A DNA stretch of 64,000 nucleotides, taken from positions 186,001 through 250,000 of the forward strand of contig JAJNNX010000038.1 in the NCBI GenBank assembly GCA_023159155.1. The letters run 5' to 3'. Below, piece by piece: positions 13,528 through 22,269 of the stretch; position 1 is the stretch's first letter, and each line of letters opens with the position of its first letter. A program made the translations under genes and the position numbers. The notes under the pieces are model-generated. The model saw only the letters and a program-made list of their open reading frames with translations, had not been told where the DNA came from and did not search any database. Source of the DNA: Ustulina deusta (lineage: Eukaryota > Ascomycota > Sordariomycetes > Xylariales > Xylariaceae).

Positions 13528-13956
13528 ATGCCCTTTTTAGTATTTATTATAAAAAAATGCTCTAGCTTTTTTTATAATATAAATAACCTAAATAGGCTAG
13601 CTAAAGTTGGGCTAAGCCCTGTTATAAGTGCTACTAAAACAGCGTTAGTATATATATGTACTATAGACCAGAAATTTAGCAGGTTTATATTTATAAGCTT
13701 TGTTTTTAGCTTTAATAGCTTGCTTACATATATATTGCTTGTGGTTGCAATAATTACAGCTGTTTACAACTTTCTAGCAAGTAAAACATTAAAGGCAATA
13801 GTTATAGCAGTTCTGCAAAAGTTTTTTATTAAAAAAGATATAGAAGGGGTTAGAAATAATGTTAGATATAGTAATATAAACATAAAAAAAAAAAAAAAAA
13901 AGTATAAAAACGAAATAAAGAAAAGGAGAAATAATAGTAGCGATATACATAAGTAG
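13528..13956 (+). other. 142-codon open frame in less-mutated island of the gypsy 3' region
   Basis: This is the only long ATG-initiated open frame in the first 15 kb. It retains CA and TG dinucleotides that are otherwise depleted. The translation has a hydrophobic middle (residues about 50-83) and a Lys/Arg-rich tail. The opposite strand is also largely open. I recognise no family. It may be a remnant of an extra 3' ORF of the retroelement, part of a nested insertion, or chance openness in low-complexity DNA. I do not claim it is a gene. Confidence 0.25.
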
Positions 13957-14424
13957 CTAAAACTAACAGATAATAATAATAGCAGCAGCTAAAAAAAAAA
14001 AAAAAAAAAGGACTAGGCTGGAATATTTATACAAAACTAGATCAGCTTTATAAGCAATTTATATATAGCCTATGCTTAAATTACTAGTATTAAAATTTAC
14101 TATATACTTAAATATATAATATATATATATATTATACTATATATATACTAAAACTTCTAATTAATAATACTATATAGGTACTAAGGTATTTATATTAATA
14201 ATAATAATAATACTATATATTATTAATATAACAAAAGTATTTATATACTTATACTTATAAATATCTAATTAATTATACTATATTAATTATATATATATTA
14301 CTTTAATTCTATATAAACCTTATACTTAAATTACTTCTTATTTATATATATATATACTACCTACTTATATTATACACTTTATATTTTATATATTTATATA
14401 TATTAGGTTAGGGATAACCTAACT

Positions 14425-14440
14425 AAAAAGGGGAGGATAG
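14425..14440 (+). other. polypurine tract of the gypsy-type element
   Basis: AAAAAGGGGAGGATAG lies one base before the 3' LTR. Its position and strand are those of the plus-strand primer of an LTR retrotransposon, and it fixes the element's orientation as +. Confidence 0.8.
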
Positions 14441-14441
14441 T

Positions 14442-14620
14442 TATTATGCCTGGCATACTAGGACCGGTGCATACTTACTATATATATATACTATGTTTGC
14501 ACCTACTTCAATAGAAAATCTTCTTTTTATAAGCTTTAGTCTTGTAAGCTAACCTTACCGAATATATAACTTATCTCTTTATATATTATACCTGACCTTG
14601 TGAACTTCCTATTTATGACA
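14442..14620 (+). repeat. 3' LTR of the gypsy-type element
   Basis: 179-bp copy of 6961-7139. Its start has decayed to TATTATGCC, while its end retains TGACA. The target duplication CTTAT follows directly. Confidence 0.9.
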
Positions 14621-15657
14621 CTTATAATCTTTTTTTTAGTATATTTTATAATTTAAAAAATTAGCTATATATATATTAAATAATATAAATTTACTAAAAT
14701 ATATAAAAATACTTAAAAAAAAGCTACTAAAAGATAAAAAAGTAAGCTAACAAAAAAAGAATAAAAGCACCTACCTATACTAAAAACTAATTAATAATAT
14801 TAAATACTAAAAATATTAAAATTAAACAATTTATAAAAAAGCTTAATAAAAAATTATTAAAACTTTTTAAAATCTAAAAAATTATTTTTTTTATTACTAT
14901 TTGATTTATTTTACTTAAAAAATAAAAAATTTATAACTTTTTTTATGTTTTGCTTATTAAGCTTTATTATATTAACAATTAAGTATTGTTTAACTTTAAT
15001 TAAGTTTTATAAAAAGCAGCTCTAATTAAATCTAAAAACTATTAAATAAAAAAAATAAAAAACTTTTTAAAAATCTAAAGCAATATAAAGTACTTAGTTA
15101 AATAAAAAAAATAGCCGGCCAAAAAGTATTGAACTTAAGAACTTTACAATTATTTATATAGTAATAAAACAAAAAAAGCTATATATTAGTTCTATTAATA
15201 TAATTTAAAAAAGCTTATAAATTTTTGTACTATTTAATTATAAAAATGCTTAAAAATAAGCATTAAAAAATAGTATTATATAGATTAATATATTAAACCG
15301 CTAGCTATATTATTAGTATAATATATAGGCCTACAAAAGAATAGATAAGCCTTTATTAAAAAAAATAGAAGTTATACGGACTATATATATATATAAAAAG
15401 ACCTAACAGTCTTTTGTGTTAATAGAGTTATAAAATATATTCCAAATAGCCTAATGGCGAACGGGTATAAATAAGCTATAAGAATCCTAAGCTCGAACAC
15501 TTGAGAAAAAAAGAACTATAGACCTTGAGACCCCTAAAGAATTATTAGCTAAATATGACTAAGTTCCAAGCCCATAACATATGCCCTTGTTACAATATCA
15601 GAGTTTGAAGGGCGATGCGAACTTTCTTCGGTATCGCCAATACGGGGCGAGCGCGGG
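14621..15657. other. RIP tract and composition boundary
   Basis: A+T-rich sequence continues to about 15,550. Composition then changes sharply to that of ordinary fungal coding DNA over roughly 100 bp. No gene was seen. Confidence 0.8.
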
Positions 15658-16725
15658 ATGGGACCCCAAGAGCTGATACCATCGCAGAGATCACACGTAC
15701 GTATTAACGCCTACAGAATATTTATATGTTCAAGATATTGTCGTTTCACCTTCATGCGGTACATCGCCCATCTTGGCGAGAAAGCGTTGACTAGACTAAC
15801 GTCGTGGCCAGTGAACATCCAATGTGTCCATGAATTCTTTAACCATGTAGACGACAACAACGGCCCCTTTTATTCTCCGGCGGGCAACTATTTGTTTTGC
15901 GACAGCAATTTCCTTGTGTATCAATCAGACGACACACAAGCCTTGGATTTTCAGGCCAACGATATCGTAGACAGCGAAGGGAACCTTGTTCGTATCGCGG
16001 ACGTGCCCGCGTACATGGCCGCCCTCAATGAGAACATAAATAATGATGTCTGGTGGTCTGGAGACCTCACGCCGGTGAACGGGTACTACTTCTCGACCAC
16101 CGGCAGCGAGTGCTGCGATGGTACCAAATTAGGCCTCACCGCAGTGATTCAGCCGTTGATGGCAGGCCCCAACAGACAGGCTCAAGAAGACGACCCAATA
16201 AGTAGCATTGTTCTATGCGAATGCAGCGTCACGCCAAGTCCGGCACCAAATGATACTTACAGAGATGCGAACGCGCAGCTTGCCATGGGCACCAACCTTG
16301 CGGACGTGGTGCCCAAGAGCTCCACTCTCCTCCACAAGGGCTTCCACCTTGTCTTCGGCGCAGGTCGTACTGGATTTCTCCAGGCTGACGAGATCTGTAG
16401 ATATCTTTCACATAATACCCGGGACAGCCTTTGATGCTCGCCGTCGTGTACTTTCACAACACTGACTCGGGACGAACGGATAGATGACATCGCGGAGTGC
16501 ATTAATAGTGCTGTGACAGGTTCCGTAAACGTGGCGCGGCGAAACCCCGAAAATTACGTCTTCTTCATCGCCCACATGTATCACATGCTTGGACAACCAG
16601 ATAATAACGAACCGTGGTCTATAGGCAAGCAACGGGACTTTAAAATTCAGGGCCAGGCCAAGGTTTATGGGGCCATTCCGACCAAACGTAAAGGGGGGCC
16701 AAAGACACGTATATCTGTGTACTAA
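15658..16725 (+). pseudogene. broken secreted metalloprotease-like gene
   Basis: A 258-codon frame opens at 15658 and ends at 16434. Homology-like sequence then continues out of frame to 16725 (a segment beginning A-R-R-N-P-E-N-Y-V-F-F). Cysteine-bearing segments (D-S-N-F; G-S-E-C-C-D-G; L-C-E-C-S) and a late L-L-H-K-G-F-H-L-V block resemble fungal secreted M35-like/deuterolysin-like proteins with an HExxH zinc site. Here the Glu is Lys (HKGFH), which would abolish zinc-protease catalysis. The N-terminus is not a clear signal peptide, so the start is probably also damaged. The gene sits directly beside the RIP tract. Family assignment is from general resemblance; the frame break and altered site are read directly. 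Confidence 0.55.
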
Positions 16726-16973
16726 TACTAAAAGATATACGGTAGGTGTCTTGTCAGGACAAGTTCGGTGTCTGCTTCCACAGACCTGAAGTTGCCATAG
16801 ACCTATTACTTCTTGAAATATAAACTTCAGGTTTGCGATAAGTCGCCATTGTGGAGTCATTACTAAGTATCTAAAAGCATTACTGCTGCGCCAGGAGCCA
16901 CAAGGAAAGATAATTACACAAAGAAGTAGAGATTGATCCAGAAAACCCGCACTGGATCTGGAATTATTACGCT

Positions 16974-17519
16974 TCACCCTTCTGATTCATTGCGTTGGCG
17001 ATGTTGTTCACAGAATTCATGTAGCGTCCGTTCCCACTCAGGACCCTCGGCCTCATCCTCCTCAGGGGTTTGGAAACGTGGTACGGCCCGAATGTCCCAA
17101 CGTTCCTGTTCCCAGGCCGCAGCCGGAGGCATCACCTTTGCCACAGTCTGAGCCCACGATTCCCTCGCCAGCGGGTCCTTGGCCGAAGCCTCTTCGAGCT
17201 CTGTAGTGGCATTGTAAATACCGGTCCAGTGGCGAAGCTCACAAAGGATTGTCCGACCATTTTCCTTCTGTTCCAACTTCCCGAATTTTCCGTCCACCCA
17301 GGCGTCCTCAGTAATTACCATAAACCACGCTGCCAAGTGTCGCATGTGTGGAGGTGGGTGCCGACGCTTAATGACCTCGCAGCCGCAAGGCATGAAGTAG
17401 CCGAACACGCGGTGCACATCCGCGTACCACGTCGAGAGCATGGAAACGTCCTTGCGCGGTCTCATGAGGGCAGTGAAGGCTACGCGGTCCTCCAGATCCG
17501 GAGTCGGATAGCCCTCCAT
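16974..17519 (-). CDS. hypothetical protein, 181 aa
   Basis: Single open frame on the minus strand, with normal G+C and no stop across 181 codons. The protein is Trp-rich and acidic at its C-terminus (a P-E-E-D-E-A-E-G-P-E-W-E stretch near residues 150-163). It contains M-P-C-G-C-E-V and R-H-P-P-P-H-M-R-H segments. There is no signal peptide, no membrane helix and no family I recognise. The ATG is preceded by TTCGACAG, a possible 3' splice site, so an upstream exon may exist. It lies between a pseudogene and a repeat-rich spacer and could be a lineage-specific or decaying gene. Confidence 0.45.
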   Translation of the reverse strand: MEGYPTPDLEDRVAFTALMRPRKDVSMLSTWYADVHRVFGYFMPCGCEVIKRRHPPPHMRHLAAWFMVITEDAWVDGKFGKLEQKENGRTILCELRHWTGIYNATTELEEASAKDPLARESWAQTVAKVMPPAAAWEQERWDIRAVPRFQTPEEDEAEGPEWERTLHEFCEQHRQRNESEG

Positions 17520-18508
17520 CTGTCGAAGGGCGAGAAACCGCGACGGCGGCGGCGACAGTGAAAGATGATGTTGGATGTAAGGACAGCATGCGGTGCGACT
17601 TGCCCCCTCCCCCCTCCTGCACGGCGAGTTACCACGTTTATTTACATTAAATAGCTGAAGGTGATAAATGCTAATAATTAACGTGAGCGTAAATAGGTGT
17701 AGTACTATTTCATATCATTTTTACCTTACTCGTATATGAGCTAAAAATTCACTGGAGGATCAAGGTGTACAAAATAAAACTGATGTCATAAGGCCTCGTG
17801 CTGTATAGTCTTTAGCCGTCTTGTGATGGTTACCCGAATCCGTTTTGGAATAAAATGGTTACTTTCTTAGGTATTTATTTCAGTCCATTTACGGTAGCAC
17901 AGCATCCAACGGTCACACCTGTATCTATTGGGGTATACTTAGTACATACTTGGTAAGTAGATACATTAGGGAGGTACTACCTAAGTACCTACCTAAGTAG
18001 GTAAGGTAGCACAATACATTAGCGCGAAGGGGGGTCCCTAGCAGACAATCACCAAAACGGTCACCAATTTTAAAAATGGTCTCAGAAATATAATATTCTT
18101 TTGAACACCTTACTTTTAACACGATCTCCGGTCCAACATGATCTCCGATTTAAAATGGTCACTAAATTTTAGTATATACAGTAAAATAAATATTTAATTA
18201 TCCGGTTGTACTTTTTTTTTTGTATTTTTATACTTTAAGTTTTTTTTGTTACAGTTATAGTCTACAGTTACGTTGTTACAGTATACAGTTATAGCTAGGT
18301 TCAAACTACAAGTCTACAGTCTACAGTTACGGAGTATTACCATTATACTACGGGTCAATTACGCGTGAGAAGTAAGTGCTGCAATTAAATAATATAAGGC
18401 CTCTGTTTCTGTAGAAATATGGCAGTTGCAAGTGGTTGTAAGTGGTAGGTGTAGGTGGTGGTTGAAGGGGTTGCAATTGTAGTTTGGTTGGGGGGGGGGG
18501 GGGGTCCA

Positions 18509-18579
18509 TATGGCTAGGTAGGTCAGTATGGGCTAGGTAGGTCAGTATGGGCTAGGTGGCTAGGTAGGTCTGTATGGGA
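18509..18579. repeat. tandem GGCTAGGTAGGTCAGTAT array
   Basis: Three to four imperfect copies of a roughly 20-bp unit containing GGCTAGGTAGGTC. They lie just downstream of a G15 homopolymer. Confidence 0.8.
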
Positions 18580-18583
18580 GGTA

Positions 18584-18650
18584 TGGTCTCGAATAGCTGT
18601 GACGGTCTCGAAATAGCCGTCACGGTCTCGAACAGCTGTAACAGTCTCTA
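18584..18650. repeat. tandem GGTCTCGAA(A)TAGC array
   Basis: Three to four imperfect copies of a roughly 22-24-bp unit built on GGTCTCGAAATAGCCGTCAC. The unit contains GTGAC/GTCAC half-palindromes. Confidence 0.75.
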
Positions 18651-19086
18651 TTTTTTGTAGCCATTTTTAAAAAAATATTATTTTAACAAAAAAGACAGTT
18701 TTATATATAAGACTAGCACTGTGATTGTCTTAAAAAATAAAAAACGGTTTAAAAAATATATGATAGTCCTAAACTTCGTGATTATCACTGTGACTGTCTC
18801 CTATACCCCCCCCCTCGCGCTAATGTAACCTAGTCCATTACCCCACAATTGCATACAGCTCGGTATATGCATGCCAAGTGGCTCCGACTTTCAAGGTTAA
18901 GACAGATTGAACATTGAGCGACGAAAACGACGGCCGTGATGGAGGAAAGCACCGATGTCTGTCCTCATGCCCGTGTTTTCTGATGATCTGCCCAAGGTGG
19001 ACTACACAGCAGACGAGAGGCAACCGACCTTTTCCCACATCCTCGATTCGCCAGGGCCAGCGAGCTCTCGCTAGGTCCATCTCGCC

Positions 19087-21467
19087 ATGGCCGGACATTC
19101 GCTGCGCGATGGCCAAATTGGTGAGCATCCATCCATCCATCTGTGCCCTGTCACGTCGATGCGCGCCCCTGCTCATGCCCGCGGCCGCCAGCGTCCCTGA
19201 AGAAGATCCTCAACCTCAACGAGACGGTCCAGCGCGAGAACGACGACGCCCACGCGAACGGCCTGGCGCCTGTCGGGCCCATCCTCAATGCCGACGGCGA
19301 CCCCGTCTGGAAGGTCCTCGTCTTCGACGACCTCGGCCGGGATGTCATCAGCAGTGTGCTGCGCGTGAGCGACCTGCGCGCCATGGGCGTCACCATGCAC
19401 ATGTATGCTCCGCGCGACCTGGCACTGCTGGATGTGGCTGCATACAGCTGATTGACACTTTGGACAGGCACATTTCCGCCGCGCGACACCCCATCCCCGA
19501 CGTTCCCGTCATCTACTTCGTCGAGCCGAACGCCAAGTCCTTGCAGAACATCACGGCCGACTTGCAGAACGGCCTCTACTCGCCCGCCTACATCAACTTC
19601 CTCTCCTCCATCCCGCGGCCCCTCCTCGAAGACTTCGCTGCACAAACCGCCACCGCCGGCACCGCTGAACACATAGCCCAGTTATTCGACCAATATTTAA
19701 ATTTCATAGTGGCCGAGCCCGACCTGTTTAGTCTCGGCATGCAGAGAGAACACACGTATTGGGCCCTGAACAGCGCGAAGACCAAGGACGAGGAGCTGGA
19801 CTATGTCGTCGACCGCATAGTTAGTGGGCTGTTCAGTGTCATTGTGACCATGGGTGCGGCCGCTAGAAACTCGCCCGCTCTAATAACAGGTGCCATGCTA
19901 ACTCATGGCAGGTATTATCCCCGTAATCCGATGCCCAAAAGGTGCCGCCGCCGACATGATCGCCGGCAAACTGGATCGGAAGCTTCGTGACCACATTTTG
20001 AATTCGAAAGACAACCTCTTCAACGCAAGACCAGCATCATCTGCCGGCACCCCTGCCTCAAGGCCGGTTCTTATTATCCTCGATCGTAATGTGGATTTGA
20101 ACCCGATGCTGTCTCACTCCTGGACATACCAATCATTGGTCCACGATGTCCTCAATATGAAGCTTAACCGAATAACCATTGAAACCCCCGTGGACGAAGA
20201 GAACCCGGCTAAGGGGGTCACAAAGAAGGCGTATGATCTAACTTCGGCCGACTTCTTCTGGGAGAAGAATGCTGCACTGCCTTTCCCACAGGTTGCCGAG
20301 GATATTGACGCCGAATTATCGCGCTATAAAGAAGACGCCGCCGAGATAACCAAGAAAACGGGCGCTTCGTCAATAGAAGATCTCCAGAATGACACAAGTG
20401 CAAGCGCGCAGTATTTGAAGGCCGCTATAACTCTGTTGCCTGAACTGCGAGAGAGAAAAGCAGTTCTCGATATGCACATGAACATCTTGGCAGCCCTCCT
20501 CTCGGGTATCAAAAATAGACAATTGGACAACTATTTCCAAATGGAGGAAAATGTCATGAAACAAACGAAAGCCCAGATGCTTGAGACTATCAAGGATGGG
20601 TCGAAGGGTGATGACTCTCTCGATAAGCTACGATTGTTCATAATTTGGTTCCTCAGTACTGAGCAAGAAGTTGGTAGAGCAGACTGGACTCAGTTTGAGG
20701 AAGCTCTCACGGCAGCTGGTGTTGACGGTACATGCCTTGCTTACATCCGACAGTACGTATAAACACCCAATTCACACGAAACGAGCCATCTGGCGACTAA
20801 CCGTTCCACCAGAGTGCGCGCAACAACTAAAATGACACAACTAACTACCATTAATAATCCTTCGCAACCGGCTTCACAGTCCGGCACTACAGATCTCTTC
20901 GGGCGCTTCTCCTCCCTCTCCACTCGATTAACAGATCGTCTAAAGGAGACAGGGGTCGGAGTCCCCACCAATCTCGCGTCTAACTTTGACTCTTTAATAG
21001 GAGGCATCAAGAACTTCCTGCCTGCCAACCGTGATCTCACGGTCACCAAAATCGTGGAATCTGTCATGGACCCGCAGGCCGCTTCCACATCCGCCATCGC
21101 CAAGACGGAGAATTATCTATACTTCGACCCGCGAAGTGCGAACGCTCGGGGCACAATGCCACCCCCCAGCGCCGTCCGAGCGGGCGCTAGCAGCACACCG
21201 GGCTCGCTACCGGGGACTGCGACACTGGGCGTGCAAGCACCCGGCACCGGAGCCAGCTTCGGACAGCGGAGACAAGGTTATACGGATGCTATCGTGTTCA
21301 CCGTCGGTGGAGGCAGCATGGACGAGTACGGCAACCTCCAGGAATGGGTCAAACGCACGAGCGAGGGAAGAGCCAAGAAGAGGGTCGTATACGGTAGCAC
21401 GGAACTGCTCAACGCCCGGGAATTCATCAAGGAGGAGTTGGAGAGATTGGGAAGCGAAGTCCCGTAA
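19087..21467 (+). CDS. sly1: Sly1, SM (Sec1/Munc18) protein of ER-Golgi transport
   Basis: Exons 19087-19120, 19192-19402, 19468-19853, 19912-20752 and 20813-21467 give 708 aa in one frame. Sly1 binds the Golgi syntaxin Sed5 and promotes SNARE pairing for ER-to-Golgi vesicle fusion. Typical Sly1 features appear in order. The N-terminus has S-L-R-D. Next comes V-W-K-V-L-V-F-D-D and an I-S-S-V-L-R-V block, then P-D-V-P-V-I-Y-F-V. An I-L-D-R-N-V-D-L-N segment follows the fourth exon start, then D-F-F-W. The C-terminal domain has V-G-G-G and Y-G-S-T. Length matches the family (about 650-720 aa). The start is chosen because exon 1 joins in frame to the conserved Q-I-A-S-L-K-K-I-L-N-L-N. Intron donors are GTGAGC, GTATGC, GTGCGG and GTACGT, all with AG acceptors. 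Downstream, its 3' end faces that of the chitin synthase gene. Confidence 0.95.
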
Positions 21468-22269
21468 GGACTAACCTGATTGCGGAACCGCAAAAAGACG
21501 AGAGCGATTCAATAAATGACGTATACCATTTTGACAACGTTATTTGCTTGAACTCAATTTGGTGCTTCACCGATAGCCTAGGTATCTCGAGTGGTGCTAC
21601 GAGAAGCTTTTATCTTAGCACCAAGAACGAAGCGACACGGACATAGACAGACGTAACGTTATTTCTCTCGTCAGCTTGATTTATGTATATACGTAGTTTT
21701 TCGTGGTAGTCTTCACAAGGTCTCCCAACACATACTACTTGCTTACTCTACGTGTTTCCTTCCCAAGCCCTCTACTCTCTCCCTCTCCCTCATCCCTTCC
21801 CCCCACACACACTCGCACGCACACACAACGCGAGGTATTGTTGTATAGTAAGCTAGGTAGTGAGCAAAAAAATAAAACAGAAGCGCTTTATGCAAACAAG
21901 ACACACGCACACAAGACACACACACACACCCACACACACATACACACATACACACCCTTATGCAAATTCTCCGTAATCCTAACATGTCTTTCCGTCGCGA
22001 GGAATGCCTGCCTGCCTGCTTTCTTCCTTTCTTTCTCGCGACGGAAGGCTCAGGGGGTATTAGGGAAGAGAAAAGGGGGGGGAGTCGGTCTCTAGACGCC
22101 TGCGGATGAGAAAACAAAAAACAAGAACAAGACGAAGATGCTTCAGCTTCATGCTAGAGACAAAGTGTACAACGGCGCGACAAAAAGAAGTCGAGGGAGA
22201 CCAAACGAAAAAAACAAAATTTCATGACACGTTCCGGCATCAGTGAGGGGCCTTCTTCTCTTTCGATTT
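21468..22269. other. convergent 3' intergenic region with CA repeats
   Basis: Spacer between the 3' ends of sly1 and the chitin synthase gene. It contains a CT-rich stretch (about 21,765-21,800), an ACAC-rich microsatellite (about 21,900-21,955) and the inverted repeat listed separately. No gene is supported; the overlapping open frames are low-complexity translations. Confidence 0.75.
21990..22046. repeat. 12-bp perfect inverted repeat (hairpin)
   Basis: TTCCGTCGCGAG at 21990-22001 and its exact reverse complement at 22035-22046 flank a 33-nt pyrimidine-rich loop. The stem extends by one G-U and one C-G pair. It lies about 220 bp beyond the chitin synthase stop, so it would be in that mRNA's 3' UTR if the transcript reaches this far. 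Confidence 0.85.

Larger units (their letters stand above)
6961..14620 (+). mobile_element. Complete but RIP-dead Ty3/gypsy-type LTR retrotransposon
   Basis: Two 179-bp direct repeats (6961-7139 and 14442-14620) bound a 7.3-kb interior. The 5-bp sequence CTTAT stands directly before the left LTR (6956-6960) and directly after the right LTR (14621-14625): a perfect target-site duplication. LTR ends are TGTCA...TGACA. Each LTR has lost one of these ends by G-to-A/C-to-T changes, but the two copies complement each other. A purine-rich tract (14425-14440) abuts the right LTR, fixing + orientation. A gag zinc knuckle (8674-8721) is followed by RT, RNase H and integrase in gypsy order. RT, RNase H and integrase blocks from about 9.96 to 12.6 kb all stay in one phase (codon start = 2 mod 3). 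Key Asp codons and many Trp/Gln codons are destroyed, so the element cannot be active. Confidence 0.92.
17520..19086. other. repeat-rich intergenic spacer
   Basis: About 1.5 kb without a gene. It contains TAGGTA-type repeats around 17,940-18,005. Between 17,860 and 18,170 are several partial copies of an AAAATGGT(C/T)AC motif. ACAGTTA/CTACAGT repeats span about 18,245-18,340, with a G15 run at 18490-18504, and two short tandem arrays are listed separately. Similar TGTGA(C/T)TGTCT words near 18,718 and 18,790 hint at a decayed DNA-transposon or MITE terminus, but I could not delimit one. Confidence 0.6.

Noticed and set aside
15400..15560. Possible tRNA-like words (GGCGAACGGG, GCTCGAACACTTGAG)
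   Set aside because: The arms do not pair into a cloverleaf.
19151..19672. 173-codon minus-strand open frame opposite sly1
   Set aside because: A shadow of G+C-rich sly1 coding sequence; no family features and it crosses two introns of sly1.
21703..22117. Open frames of about 125-130 codons on both strands
   Set aside because: Translations of CT- and CA-rich microsatellites in a 3' spacer.
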